A stretch of 64,000 nucleotides of DNA from Inia geoffrensis. Lineage: Eukaryota; Chordata; Mammalia; Artiodactyla; Iniidae. Below, in pieces: positions 35,608 to 47,954 of the stretch (position 1 is its first letter; each line of letters starts with the position of its first letter). The DNA is taken from NCBI GenBank assembly GCA_036417435.1, contig CM070905.1:24343592-24407591 (forward strand), written 5' to 3'. The position numbers and the translations under genes are program-made. Below the pieces are notes generated by a model. The model did not search any database, was not told the origin of the DNA, and saw only the letters and a program-made list of their open reading frames with translations.

Positions 35608-35845
35608 ATGTAGTGGATAACGTACAGCCCTTGAGCCAGGCCTGGAGCCTATTCCCAAGGGTTCCACTTGCCAGCTGTTTGACCTTGCACAAGCAACCTG
35701 ACCTCTCTTTCCAAGCACAGTTTCCTCACATGCAAAATAAAGGCAATAAAACCCTCACCTCATAGGACCTTGGCTTTGTGAGGAATGAATTAGATAACGC
35801 AGGAAAATGGTTACCCAGTGCCTGGCACAGGGAAAAGGGTACAAA
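35608..35845 (+). mobile_element. MIR SINE, near full length
   Basis: Plus-sense MIR order runs from gtagtggataacgtacagcc through ccacttgccagctgtttgacc, tgcacaagcaacctgacctc, cagtttcctcacatgcaaaa and aataaaaccctcacctcata to cagtgcctggcacaggg. It is the most complete MIR in the window. Confidence 0.8.
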
Positions 35846-35849
35846 ATCG

Positions 35850-38800
35850 TGTGTGCTCTTTATCATTAGTACCAGTTATAACACTATCAAGCCATGTATT
35901 TCCCAGCCCTCAAGCATCTTTCTTGCTCTGAATTTCACTAGTTCTTTGCTTCTGTGCCGCTAACATTTTTATTCTACATTGCATTGTCTTCATTTGTATC
36001 ACCTTGACTCAACCCGCTCCATCCCTCCCCTTCAGTAACTAATATGACATCAAAAAATATTTAAGTTCTATAGTGCTGATAAAGAAATATCTGGGTAATG
36101 AATGAATGAAGCGTAAGTGAAATAGTTCTGTGGGCTTGAGACCTCGTATCCACTGCCTGGCATCCTGCACTCTGATGAAGGTGAGTGGCACAAAGCTGGG
36201 AGGCGAGGAGGGCCAGCGGCAGCAAGAGGCCCGAAAGCATTTCCATTTCCCTCCATTCAGAAGGATGCCTCTACATAAATGCTTCAACTCAAAGGAGACA
36301 CTAATGTGCTTTTGTGGAATTCTGCCAGTCTGACGCATAAATATCCTTATCAGGGAGAGTCAAAAACTATTTAATTCATTACAGGCTGAGAGTTTAAAAA
36401 GCAAGAGAGGATTAAGCAATGCACACACCAGTAGTGAGCTACAAAAGGGCACTGTTCCAGTTAATACAGCTGCCTCTGCAGTGGAAGACGAATAGAGAAT
36501 GCAAGACACATTCATATGGAATTCATATTAAAATATATATACACATATATACAAAGAAAGATTAAAAAAAAAAGTTTGCCAACATTGAGTAAAAAAGGAA
36601 AGACATTTCAAAGAACCCTCTCGGTAACAAGATGCATGGAATGAATAGACCTGGACAAGGAATATAAGCTGGTTAGAATATACCTAACAAAATAGATACC
36701 AAGCAGGAGCTGCCCCCCAAAATAAGTAACCAGAATTAACTGGGTATGTTGCTAGAGAGAAATCAAAACAGCCTTCAAAAGTCAGCCATCACTCAATACC
36801 CTAGGGTAGAAAGTCACCCTGTAATGGCACAAAGGATCCAACAGAGCTGGGCCAACGTGTTTACAGCCCACCTTGGACACGTGAGAGCAGACCTGCCTGA
36901 CCAGTGCGGACAGTCCACCATCCTGAAAAAGCAGAGTTCAACACTGCCACTTCTGAAAAAACACTCTAATGCTTCTGGGCCTCTGGAAACCAACCCAAGC
37001 CCTCCCGCTTGACCACTGTTAGTTGTGGGTCTGCAGCTGACACGTTTTCACCAGCAGTACCAAGACCTTGTCTATCCCCGTTTCAGTCTCCTTCTGGGAT
37101 TTACTTCTCCAGGGGCAGTTCCTTATCAACTCCAGATGTGCAATGAAGACAAAGAATTTGCCTCCAATACATATTTAACGTACTGGAATACAACTGTTAA
37201 GTCTCTCAGAAAGAAAGACAGGGGTTGGGTGGAGTGGAGGTATAGATATAACTTTAAATATTGCTAGCTTTCTATCCCTGTTCCCTCCCAATTCCAGTCA
37301 GAGAAAGGACTTGATTTTAACGTTGTCCTGACAATCCTGAAGCACTACTTTCTGTTTGTGCAAAATGAAGAGATTTTTCTTCAATAAAGTGACAATAAGG
37401 AGGTTTTTAAGGATAATTTTCACTATACATTATTTTTCTCTCATACTATGACCTTAGATTCTACTTCCCAGCAAGAGACAACAATTTGCCTCTTGAGAAA
37501 TTGAAATTTTTTTAAACTCCCCTATATTTTATTGTACTGGCTTAGAGAATATGAACACCATCTATACAAGTTTGAAACCAGAGAAAAACTATTCCTCCAA
37601 CAAAACGAATGTTCACGTGCAGACAAGACACCACCTGCAAATCTTTTAGTTTTATCCTTTTGTTTTAAAGTTATTCCTCAAATATCAATATCATAAAAAA
37701 ACCTTTGCTCTGTAATAATCCCCAATGATTCCACTCATATGGTCACTAACAAAGCCACCATATAAAATGGGATTATGGATTGCAGATCAAGATGACCCCA
37801 GTGGAAATCTTGGTGCCTCCTTTAAAAAAAAAGAACCTAGGTAACAAAGAAAATTGGGGGACCATTCTGAGTCACTGAGCATACCCAGGGCAGTTATTTG
37901 CCCCTCTAATGTCTTCGTAATCCTCTCGTACTAGAGGGGTTATGCTCTGCCTCAAGTTTGGTATATAGGAAAACTGATACAAAACCCACACTTAGGTCCT
38001 GAGGGAATGAACAAGGTAGAAAAATAGACAGTGAAAGGACTTAATAAAATGAGAGAATGCGAACACTGACCCAACTGAGTAAAGCTGGAGGGTGTCAGGC
38101 TGTTAATGAGGTGCTGAGAGAGAAACAAGGCAGCCCATCTCAGACAACTATTCTAGCTCAGTACATGTCCCAGATTACGCTATAGCATATTCACTTATTC
38201 AATCCAGTTTTACCAACAAATCCTCTTCCATGTTGTTCCTTGAGGCTCTGCAAGGAAGAACGGGTCTGAAGAGGCTGACCGCTCTAGAAAGGAGGCTTTA
38301 GAGAAAGTCTACAAACAACTGTGGTTCTGTTTATTGTCCTTTCCCTTCTCACACCAAAAACCAACACTTGCAGGCCTATAAATTCCAAGTTTTGAAGGCA
38401 ATTCCAAATATAACACTGAAAAACCATAAACTCCTGTTGATTCCTTAGAATTAGAAGAGGAAATGGTTGGCATTAAGAACCCTATATGATGCCATCATCA
38501 TCCAGAATTTGTGTCTTCTTGGTCTCCAGCATTATTCATGGAGGATAGCTAACAGATTTGTTAGAATCATTATTAGAACCTAAGAGTTATTAGAACCTCA
38601 TTAGCAGAGTCCAATTACAGAGAGAGAGAGCCATGCTCTTTTAGCTGAATATTCATACCAATGGAAAAAAATAGAGCCTTCTTAATCACTTTCATTATCA
38701 AAACAAACTCCCTGCTGGTGCCTTTTAACTGGAAGTCTACCATTTTAAAGACATTTGCATTTTATCAAACTATATTGACAGGGCCAGTAGAAATAGCTCT

Positions 38801-40050
38801 TAGCTTCACATCTCCCAAATATATGACATCTGTAGCGATCCACTGAAAAATAAAATAGGAAGACCAGGATAGGAAGTTAGGCCCCTAGCACACAAGCATC
38901 TGGTTGGAAATCTCACTGAGCTGGCAACCAGTCTTTCTCCAATCATCTTTGTTACGTTAAAAAGAGGGAAAGGATAAAGAAGAGAAAGGAAGGGGCCAGA
39001 ATCACACCTAGTTTCACAATAAAATGTCCCAAAGATAAAGGGATGTCATTTACTAATAAATGAACAAAAATTAGAAGCAGTACTGGAGTGTATGAGGAGA
39101 TGAACAGGTTTGCATGCTAGACATGTTCTACCCAAGATAAATGTGTCTCTCTCCCTTTCTCTCTTACACACACACGCTCTAAACGTGTAGGGTGCCACAG
39201 TGTTATTGCCATGAGCTATATTTTGCTATTTATAGAGGCTATAAAAGTACATAGCACTTTACAAACCACAGAACATAGGCACTAGAGCCTGGAGGAACTC
39301 AGCCTAAATTAGACATGGACAGAGTAGTGAGGAAAATAGGAAAATATTTACTTGTACCAAATTCTTGACAAGAATAATTCTGGGAGGCAGTAAGGGACTA
39401 TTAAGCAGTGATCTGTAGGAGAGTTCACACAAACCAGAATCAACTCATCAGTAATCCAAAACCTTAACTCTTGAAGGCAAAGTGTTGATATCATCATAGC
39501 AATTCTATGGCAATTTCCACCTCTGGAACTGTAGTTGTTTAAACATGAATTTTAGTTGTCTAATATATGATGCCAAATTCACCCAAGTAATATTAAAATG
39601 TGAACACTGAATAAACATCCAAATATTTAGGCAAGAAAAGAAAAACAAGTCAAAAAATGATCTTATGGTCTGGGTGAACTCCAAACCTAAAGTACATTAA
39701 ATTCAGCTCTTACAAGTGATGGTTACAGAATTTGCATCAACTAAGGAAGTCATCAAGTCCTTTATCCTCCTAGATAAGTGAAAGATCTGGGCTTCTAAAA
39801 TGTCTATGAGGTATTTTCCTAGAAACAAAGAACTAAAACACAAGAAATTCTCTCCACAGAGAACACAGACATTCACAGTGTACCCCCCATCACCTCAATG
39901 AGCCACAGCTCAGGAAGGCCTCAGACTCACAGGGTTTAAAGATTTAAGGTTAGACCTTAATTTAGTGTTCTCTGCACTTACCAGGGATTCAGCACAATGG
40001 ACAGTTTACAGCACTGAGTTTTATTACAAAAGACTTGATGGTGTCACACA
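35850..40050. other. No gene recognised; unassigned non-coding DNA
   Basis: At 36180 a strong donor-like AAG/GTGAGT exists on the plus strand, but the upstream sequence is stop-rich in all frames. On the minus strand a short frame (36061-36246) begins with a hydrophobic, signal-like stretch but lacks splice or promoter support. An AT-rich simple patch lies at 36530-36560 and a small imperfect duplication of ttattagaacct at about 38569-38597. Confidence 0.4.
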
Positions 40051-40054
40051 ATTT

Positions 40055-40170
40055 TGTGATGTATTATTATTCCCACTTCACAGGGAACTTGAAGGACTTT
40101 CTCAAATACACAGCAGGTGTCCGGGAAAGACATGAGCCAGGCCCTCAGAATACCAACCACATATACTTTG
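40055..40170 (-). mobile_element. MIR SINE remnant (weak)
   Basis: The stretch tattattattcccacttcacagggaacttgaaggactttctcaaatacacagcaggtg, read in order, resembles a reverse-complement MIR core. High divergence. Confidence 0.4.
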
Positions 40171-40915
40171 TTCACGACCTCTATTCCCAAATAACACCAT
40201 AACCAGTCAAAACCAGCCAAGTTCATTTTTCTAAAGGCAAATCAGAAGTTCTCAGTAGTTGACTATCACGTAGAAATTAGCAATAACCTAAGGAATCCCT
40301 CCCACCTCTGAGGTCACTGAGGGCATACACAAGTTTCTTGGTGCTACCTACCTATAAAGTACTAGACAGTCCAATATGTTCATGGTGTGTTCTTAGGTAT
40401 CATTTGTAGCCAATATTGAAAAGAAATCACCTAACTTATTCTGATGGTCTTTTCATAAATTTCTCTTTAGCCTACCCAAAATTACCAATTCATTGCAAGA
40501 AAAAAAAAAAATCAGGCTTCAGTCTCCTCTCATTCATCAACAGTGACATCAGCCCCCTTTCTCTATTCAAGGGGGAAACCATCTGCAATAGTTCTGCCCG
40601 ATTTCCCCTGGAATTTTAACTTTGACTGCCTGCTTTCTGAACCCTCAGCAATGGGAGCAATTTACCTCCATCAACTTCACCAGTCACTGTTGCAATTTAG
40701 CTAAGACATTTCCCAGGGGCCCAAAAGAAAAGGTTACAATTTGAAAAAGTCACATCTGATCCTACAAACCAGTCCTGGAAACATCATTTGGTACCAACAG
40801 ATTATTTTTTCTGATCCCAAGTTCTTCACTTTGACACAGAAATGCAACAAGGAAATAAGGAGAGGATTTTCTGAAAATTCTCTCAAATATATAAACATTA
40901 AAAGACATTCTGCGG

Positions 40916-41123
40916 GGCTTCCCTGGTGGCGCAGTGGTTGAGAGTCCGCCTGCCGATGCAGGGGATGCAGGTTCGTGCCCCGGTCCGGGAAGATCCCACA
41001 TGCCACGGAGCGGCTGGGCCCGTGAGCCATGCCCGCTGAGCCCGCGCATCCGGAGCCTGTGCTCCGCAACGGGAGAGGCCACAACAGTGAGAAGCCCGTG
41101 TACCAAAAAAAAAAAAAAAAAAA
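40916..41123 (+). mobile_element. CHR-type SINE, short form; outer member of a stacked pair
   Basis: It has the full short-form body from ggcttccctggtggcgcagt to cccgtgtacc, then a run of about 20 A. The 16-mer aaaagacattctgcgg is perfect on both sides (40900-40915 and 41124-41139). The last bases of that duplication (cgg) belong to the head of the next SINE, so this copy inserted second. Confidence 0.95.
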
Positions 41124-41136
41124 AAAAGACATTCTG

Positions 41137-41330
41137 CGGACTTCCCTGGCAATCCAGTGGTTAGGACTTCACCTTCCAATGCAGGGGGTGCAGGTTCGAT
41201 CCCTGGTCAGGGAGTTAAGATCCCACATGCCTCAAGGCCAAAAAACCAAAACATGAAACAGAAGAAATATTGTAACAAATTCAATAAAGATTTTAAAAAT
41301 GGTCCCCATCAAAAAAAATCTTAAAAAAAA
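41137..41330 (+). mobile_element. CHR-related SINE with the ataaagattttaaaaatggtcc tail; inner member of a stacked pair
   Basis: It starts ggacttccctggcaatccag, has the B box ggttcgatccctggtc and ends with attgtaacaaattcaataaa and an aaaatggtccccatc tail, a variant unlike the short and long forms. The target agacattctg is found before (41128-41137) and after (41332-41341) it. This is the older insertion of the pair. Confidence 0.88.
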
Positions 41331-41349
41331 AATAGACATTCTGATAAAA

Positions 41350-42615
41350 ACCGCAGCCTGCTCCCTGCATGTTAAGGTTCTGCTTTGCATTGGTTTTGTT
41401 ATTTGACTCTACACCAAGCAAAGTGAAGATGGTGGCCCAGGGCAGAGGAAGCCCTTGGCAGCATCTGCAATACAGCAACATCAGAAACCCAGTGACGATG
41501 TGAAGTTCCTTCCAGAGTTAAGGACCATGAAAAGCCAAATCGCCCTATTAAAGTATTTCACACAAGGGCGCACACATTGCACCTACTCAGTGGAGTTAAC
41601 CAAAAGCAATGTGAAAGTACACATTATGTGGAAATGGGCAAAAGGGTGGGAGAGAGCTCTAGCAAAAGAAATGAAACACTTTATATCAATAGGTAAAAAG
41701 TTAGATGCTACCTTCGTTACTGTTGCAAAAGCCATGGTGTTCAGATTGGAATTAAGTCTTATCCCATAAATAATTTTATTATTTGAAATTAGACTTAATA
41801 GACCTTGACAACGTATTTTAGTAGGTCTCAATCTGCTTTTCTAGGATACTGGTACTTCTCAAACAATGTAGAAAAAGTGTCATCACCACTAAAAATGTTA
41901 CCAAAAATTAACTTAGTAACTATAATAGTCTCAGTTCGAGATTTTTTGTCCATAAATTTTTCTTTAATAAAAAAGTGTGTTATTATCAAATGGCAATACA
42001 TCAATGAACCAATATTAACTTAATATTGCTATTACTATTAATTACTTTGGATAGAATGCATACTTTGGTGCACACATATGCTTGATTTTACAGAACTTAC
42101 ATAAAGTATGTTCTCTACTTGGAGAATTATCCCAAATCAAAATGATGTATTAAATATATTCCTATGTACTATGAGTTCTAGAAGGTTTGCCACCTGAACA
42201 TGTTTGGGAGCCAGTGCTATATTTATAAAACTTAATGGTGGCAGGGTCCCACGTGTTTAGGAAAAAAAGCTCACATTAGATATTAAACAAGGGACTCAGG
42301 AAGATAACATGACTTTAGAGTCATTATTTCTCTTTGACAATAGGGGTAAGCTGAAGATTCCAGGGATTTCTTACCTTCCCCAAGTATAACTGGAGAAGGC
42401 ATTTGCTCTTTCGGGCTATTAACTTTCAACTAAGTTTCAACAGTAAGTGAACAAAGTAAGTGGACTGTCAGGAGATATTGATTTACAGATGATACTTTTA
42501 CTCTATCAACAGTACCACCCACAATCTATAGCCACACACACTTCCAGCCAAAAGATTTTCTGCAAGGTTCAGGTGGGACAATCAATGTGATTTCCAATGT
42601 TACTTTGGAAATACT
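41350..42615. other. No gene recognised; unassigned non-coding DNA
   Basis: No confident gene or repeat. The 104-codon plus frame at 41455-41769 has no motif I know. Confidence 0.4.
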
Positions 42616-42627
42616 GTTGTTTTAGAG

Positions 42628-43044
42628 CAGCAGCTCTCAAAATGTAGACCAAAGACCCCTGGGGCTCCTCTCTTTTCCTTCCTCTCCAACTACTTGTGTG
42701 TGAGGCTAGAATTGCTTTAAAAATTTCAACCAAAACAACATATCAAAACAAAGAAAATGCAGAAGCAGATAGGATTCCAGCTGTCTTCTATTAAGTCACA
42801 CAGTAAACAGATTTGCATAAAAATGTAATGTGTCTCTCCTCATTTTATGGAAAACAGTTATTTCTCATAAAACTTATGTTAACATATAATGGGCTTTTTA
42901 ATGAATTAAGTATTTTTAAATGTCAGTTTTCATTGCTAGTTATGTACTGAATGTATCAACAGATATAAAATAAACAACACCTCTTTGGGCCCTCAATATA
43001 TCAATATATAGGAGCCTTCAAGCCAAAAAGGTTGAGAACCACTT
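42628..43044. mobile_element. hAT-Charlie-type non-autonomous DNA transposon, essentially complete
   Basis: The left end cagcagctctcaaa and right end ttgagaaccactt are degenerate copies of the hAT-Charlie terminal inverted repeat (CAGTGGTTCTCAAA). An 8-bp duplication typical of hAT flanks it: ttttagag (42620-42627) and ttttaggg (43045-43052). Internal phrases such as gaagcagataggattccagc and tcttctattaagtcacaca match a widespread mammalian element whose exact name I do not recall. No transposase is encoded. Confidence 0.75.
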
Positions 43045-43495
43045 TTTTAGGGGAACTCAAAGATTAAACTAGTTGCTGACAGCATAAAAATGGCCCAATG
43101 CAGGAGAGTCTTAATGTGAAGCTCCCTCATCAAAAGTCTTTTAAATAGAAGAGCCTTTCTACATAGACAAATCTAGTAAAAAGAAATCCTTCAGGGAAAT
43201 CAAAATGAAAAAGTTCACCTTACTCTTTATCCAAACAATTATTTAACGCTGCTCTAAAAACAGATCCCTTTTGGTCTCACCCTATGCTCAGGTTCTTGTA
43301 CAATTATAATAGAATAGAACAACCTTTGCCTTTTTGATCACTTAACATTGTATCCTAATCTTCCCAGTAGAAATATAATCTTTATAATTTTGATAGGTAC
43401 AGAATTAGAATGCATAGTTATATACAAATATAAAAATTCAAACTGTATACTTAAGATTTTACTGAAAGTAATAATTCAATTTATAAAACTTTTTA

Positions 43496-43685
43496 GGGAC
43501 TTCCCTGGTGGTCCAGTGGTTGGGACTTCACCTTCCAATTCAGGGTGTGTGTGTTCAATCCCTGGTCGGGGAGCTAGGATCCCACATGCCTCACAGTCAA
43601 AAAATCAAAACATAGAACAGAAGCAATATTGTAACAAATGCAATAAAGACTTTAAATATGGTCCACATCAAAAAAAAAACAAAAA
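43496..43685 (+). mobile_element. CHR-related SINE with aaatatggtccacatc tail
   Basis: The head gggacttccctggtggtcca, a B-box-like gttcaatccctggtcg and the tail attgtaacaaatgcaataaa plus tatggtccacatc match the variant at 41137. Duplicated aaaacttttta sits before it and a near copy after it, at about 43683-43695. Confidence 0.88.
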
Positions 43686-43709
43686 AACTTTAAAAAAATG
43701 TTAATGGAC

Positions 43710-44175
43710 CATTGATATTCAAAAAATTTACTTAAGCTAGCCTCTATTTCTGGCTAGACTATTTCTACTTTTTCTGAGGGATTGTGCTACAGTGAACATC
43801 TTCAGATACAAAGCTTGACTCTTCCTTTAAGTCCTTTCCTTAAATAGAGCTTTAAGAGGGTGACGACTCTGATACAGATTATGCACATTTTATGAAGCCA
43901 CCACATCTTGAGCCAGTTTGACTGCTTGGTCCCAAGAGCAAAGGATATTACGCCACTGCATATCCAATTTCTTTCACCATTATTCCTTGAAAATAAAGAG
44001 GATTTTATAAACGTGAAACCACCATAAGTTCAATTTAGAAGTTGCTCAAGAGTGTCAACCTTTCTGCAGATGAGAGTCAGCATCATGTGTCAGCCTGATG
44101 TGGAGTTCCGTCTGAGCAGTAGACAAAGTCTAAGGCAAAGTCTTCTCTCTGCCAGACTAAGCTGCCTGGTACATT
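43710..44175. other. No gene recognised; unassigned non-coding DNA
   Basis: No confident gene or repeat. Confidence 0.4.
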
Positions 44176-44179
44176 TACA

Positions 44180-44545
44180 TTACTGGTATGAGCTAAGATG
44201 TCCTCCCAGATTCATATGTTGAACCTCAGAATGTGACTCTATTTGAAGATAATTACCTCTTAAAAGGGCCTAAGTTAATGACAGCACCTAGGGTGGGCAC
44301 TCATCTGATCGACTGATGTCAGCGTAAGAGGTGAGAAGCACACGCATACAGAGGGATGACCATATGAAGAGGAATCAAGACGGCAGCCACCTGCAAGCTA
44401 GGGAGAGAGGCCTCGAAGAAACCACCACCAACACCAACCTTGGATCTGGAACTTCCAGCCTCCAGAACAGTGAGAAAATAAATGTACTGTTTAAGCCATC
44501 TAGTCTGTGGTATGTTATGGCAGCCCTAGCAAACCAATAGTTACC
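44180..44545 (+). mobile_element. MaLR-type LTR (MST/MLT1 group)
   Basis: The order is cccagattcatatgttgaac (44200s), aatgtgactctatttgaaga, a gggtgggcactcatctgat block, gaccatatgaagag, gatctggaacttccagcctc, cagaacagtgagaaaataaa (poly(A) signal), a ttaagccatctagtctgtgg block and gttatggcagccctagcaaa. This is the plus-sense MaLR LTR. It is solitary and diverged; the 69-codon frame over it is incidental. Confidence 0.75.
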
Positions 44546-44594
44546 AGTCTGATCCCTAAGGACATTTCCATGCTCCTCCCGATCTACTCCAAAC

Positions 44595-44722
44595 CCTTCT
44601 GTTTACAGATAATGGAACCAAGGTCGATGAGGTTAGGTTTCACCTGAGACTGCAAAGCAAGTGGAAGATCAAGAGAATCTAGAGCACTTCTCACACCAAA
44701 GCTCTTTCCACTATCCTAAAAG
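44595..44722 (-). mobile_element. MIR SINE remnant
   Basis: Reverse-complement MIR order: tacagataatggaaccaagg, a gaggttaggtttcacctgag block, gcaaagcaagtggaagatca and caaagctctttccactatcc. Confidence 0.55.
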
Positions 44723-45125
44723 AACAATTAGGAGACTCCTAGATATTTCTGAGCATTAATATCAAAGGTCTGCAATTCAATCCTAAATCAATTTCTGGAA
44801 CACAATTCTTGAGGACACTCAAAAACAGCCAATAGTTTTTAACAACAACGTATCCAGGTGCAAGCCTCTGCAGAATACTATACCAACCATACCTGCTACA
44901 CAAAAGCTGTGCTTTCAAAGAAAAACTGAAATAGGATAATTTAAGAGAGACATGAGGCCTTTGAGCAATTAAGAGGAAGGACTTGCTTTTACAGGGAGGT
45001 GAAGCTAATTTTAACAGCATTCAGGGGAAAATGGATGTTGAATAAGATCAAACGGCTAGTAAGACCAGATAGATCCTAGTTCTGAACCATGGATGAAGAA
45101 ATTCAATCAAAAAGCTAAAGACTTA

Positions 45126-45462
45126 GGGACTTCCCTGGTGGTGCAGTGGTTAAGAATCCACCTGCCAATGCAGGGGACACGGGTTCGAGCCCTGGTCCGG
45201 GAAGATCCCACGTGCCACGGAGCAACTAAGCCCGTGCACCACAACTACTGAGCCTGCGCTCTAGAGCCCACGAGCCACAATTACTGAAGCCCGTGCGCCT
45301 AGAGCCCGTGCTCCGCAACGAGAAGCCACCGCAAGGAGAAGCCCTCGCACCACAATGAAGAGTATCCCCCACTCCACAACTAGAGAAAGCCCTCGCACAG
45401 CAATGAAGACCCAATGCAGCCAAAAAAATAAAAATAAAAACAAAATAATGAAATTTTTTTTA
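45126..45462 (+). mobile_element. CHR-type tRNA-derived SINE, long form
   Basis: Head gggacttccctggtggtgca, A box tggtgcagtgg, B box ggttcgagccc and the long body with caactactgagcc, gagaagccaccgcaagga and caactagagaaagccc blocks are all present, followed by an AT-rich tail. A perfect 17-bp duplication aaaaagctaaagactta flanks it (45109-45125 and 45463-45479). Confidence 0.95.
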
Positions 45463-45479
45463 AAAAAGCTAAAGACTTA

Positions 45480-46910
45480 AAGTTCCAGTTGAGAACCTGA
45501 TAGAATGGAAGAGACTGCTTGCTGAGTGTAACAGGAAGAGTTTAAACATGACTATGTATTCCAGGTGTTTATGTCTCTATACATCATCTGTCCTTAGCAT
45601 GTTATTTCTTTGTTTAGCTTTCTTCCCTTAGTTGAGACTTTCTCAGCCAAATGAGAAAGGTAAAGGGCCCCAGATGAGCTGGTGGCCAGAGCTTTCCTAC
45701 CTTGAAATTCACCAAAAATAATCCACAAAACTACAGCTGGTCAAATGATAGATAAGCATGGACAGCATTAGTTATTAACTCCTCTAGTCTAGGAATCTGC
45801 TTTATAAAGGAATTTACATACAAATGTTAAAAGCACTTTCCTCCCCCAAATCCTTCACCCCTCACAAAAAAAATCTGTTTGGGTTTGAGGATAATTAATT
45901 TAGTTGAAGTAAGGGACAGTGAGTTGTAATTAGAGGCAGGCAAAATATTCAGATTCTTCACCATGCTAATCTTACACTTGATGGCCAAAACGGTAGTGGC
46001 AGGCGGCCTAGAAAACCATATGGAGATAAGATGAAAACAGTGATTTCCAGAAGTTCTCGCTAAGGTATACACGGAGAGCAACCACATGAAATTTATCTTT
46101 GAAATCTTCCTGTACTTTTTAAATGTGATCTAAAAATTATACTGCGCTATGAACACACTGTGATGACATACAAATTTGTTCAGAAGACAGTTTGTGATTA
46201 CAATGCAGTTTCTAGTTCATCAAGTCCATATTGTTACAATATCAGCAATTAGTAAATGCCTAGACACAGAGTAGAGTTTGAATGCTTGAAAGGTATGAAG
46301 AAACAACCAAACGAGGAAGCTGTTAGACAAAAAGCTAGCACTTTAAAGAACTATTGAATACAGAGATAATTAGGTTAAAATTTTGGAGAGGCTTGTCCCT
46401 TAATAGCAAAAAGAAGACAGAAGGACAAAACATAGCAGAGAGGTGCCTTTTGAGACTCTTACATAAAAGTTATACGTTAACCTCTTTACTAATTTTTCTC
46501 ATTAGTCATGTATGCACATAGGTGACTGTCCTAGGCAAAGGTAGAAAAGTTCAAAATTAATAATGCTAAAGTCAAACAAATACTTTCCCCTTAATTAGCT
46601 ATGAGCAGGGGATCAGATTTCTCTAGAAAGTGAAAAAGGGAATGTTTGTTAAATAAAGGTCTCCTATGCATTGTCTTATTCAACCTCGTTTACTACACAA
46701 CAACCAGGCATTGAGACGCCTATCTTCTTACAGATGCAGAAACAGATTTAGTGGTGGGCTGGTTTCAGACACCAACTAGCCTGCCTACTCCCTTCAAGTC
46801 CATTCCTCTTCCATTCAGCATCAGGTCTCTGAAGTAATAAGTAAGTAGGGCAAATTAATGAAGCTGTAAAGTAAAAAAAAAAAAAAAAACCAAAAAACCA
46901 AAAAACCCTC
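45480..46910. other. No gene recognised; ends in an A-rich simple tract
   Basis: No gene is seen. A weak MIR-like patch may lie at 46655-46770. An A-rich (caaaaaac)-type simple stretch covers about 46872-46906. Confidence 0.4.
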
Positions 46911-46914
46911 AGAT

Positions 46915-47432
46915 CCATCTACATTCATCTGCCCTGTGACCCAACAAAAGCATTCCTAGGTATACAGGAATGTATACAGAAACAGATGTGCATGTCCACC
47001 AACCACATATACAGGAATGTTTATCAGCATCTTTATCATAATACCTCCAAGCTGCAAACAATCTAACTGTACAGTAAGAGAATGGATAAACAAAGTATAG
47101 TTAATTCATACAACAGATTATACACAAAAATCTTATAGACATAATGTTGCATGAAAAAAGCCAAACACAAAAGGGTACTTAATGTATGATTACATTTAGT
47201 GAAGTTCAAGAACAGGCACAACTAACCAGTATTGATTAGAATAGTGGTTACCTCAAGACAAAAAACACTGTCTGGGAATAGGCACTTTCTGGGATGTTAA
47301 AATATTCTCTATGTTGAACTGGGTGGTAGGTACATGAGGGTGTACATACCTAAAAATTCATCAAGCTGTACACTTAAGGTTATTGCATCTTATACACATG
47401 ACTGGGTGTTTAACTTCAATAAAAAGTTTTCT
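46915..47432 (+). mobile_element. L1 3' end (old L1M-type)
   Basis: The order is ccctgtgacccaacaaaagc, an aggtatacaggaatgtatac block, aagagaatggataaacaaag (ORF2 3' region), atgtatgattacatttagtg, tagaatagtggttacctcaa, a gggtgtacatacctaaaaat block and ttcatcaagctgtacactta, then acttcaataaaaag. Fossil; 5'-truncated. Two SINEs later inserted in its A-rich tail. Confidence 0.8.
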
Positions 47433-47449
47433 TTAAAAAAGCTTTCAGG

Positions 47450-47657
47450 GGCTTCCCTGGTGGTGCAGTGGTTGAGAGTCCGCCTGCTGATGCAGGGGAC
47501 ACGGGTTCGTGCCCTGGTCCGGGAAGATCCCACATGCCACAGAGCAGCTGGGCCCGTGAGCCATGGCTGCTGAGCCTGCGTGTCCGGAGCCTGTGCTCCG
47601 CAACGGGAGAGGCCACAACAGTGAGAGGCCCGCATACCCCCAAAAAAAACAACAAAC
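47450..47657 (+). mobile_element. CHR-type SINE, short form; outer member of a second stacked pair
   Basis: Complete short-form body ending gcccgcataccccc plus an A/C-rich tail. The 15-mer aaaaaagctttcagg is identical on both sides (47435-47449 and 47658-47672). Perfect duplication implies it is younger than its neighbour. Confidence 0.95.
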
Positions 47658-47672
47658 AAAAAAGCTTTCAGG

Positions 47673-47954
47673 GGCTTCCCTGGCGGCACAGTGGTTAAGA
47701 ATCTTCCTGCTAATGCAGGGGACACAGGTTCGAGCCATGGTCCGGAAAGATCCCACATGCCCGCGGAGCAACTAAAGCCGTGTGCCACAACTACTGAAGC
47801 CCGCGCACCTAGAGCCTGTGCTCGGCAACGAGAAGCCACCGCAATGAGAAGCCCACGCACCACAACAAAGAATAGCCCCTGCCCGCCACAGCTAGAGAAA
47901 GCCCACGCACAGCAAAAGCCCAACACAGCCAAAAATTAAAAATAAATAATTTTT
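47673..47954 (+). mobile_element. CHR-type SINE, long form; inner member of a second stacked pair
   Basis: Long-form body with ccacaactactgaagcccg, gagaagccaccgcaatgaga and cagctagagaaagccc blocks, then an AT-rich tail. The same target recurs after it with changes (aaaaaggctttcag, 47956-47969), so this is the older of the two insertions. Confidence 0.92.

Noticed and set aside
36174..36186. Strong donor-like AAG/GTGAGT on the plus strand
   Set aside because: The candidate exon upstream, back to the acceptor at about 36033, contains stops in all frames.
36061..36246. Minus-strand peptide starting MEMLSGLLLPLALLASQLCA, like a signal peptide
   Set aside because: No donor site follows in the right place and no promoter or second exon is seen. 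A hydrophobic run alone is weak evidence.
47390..47932. Minus-strand open frame of 180 codons
   Set aside because: It is a translation across the two stacked SINEs; similar peptides appear at every SINE copy (5098, 40762, 52380).
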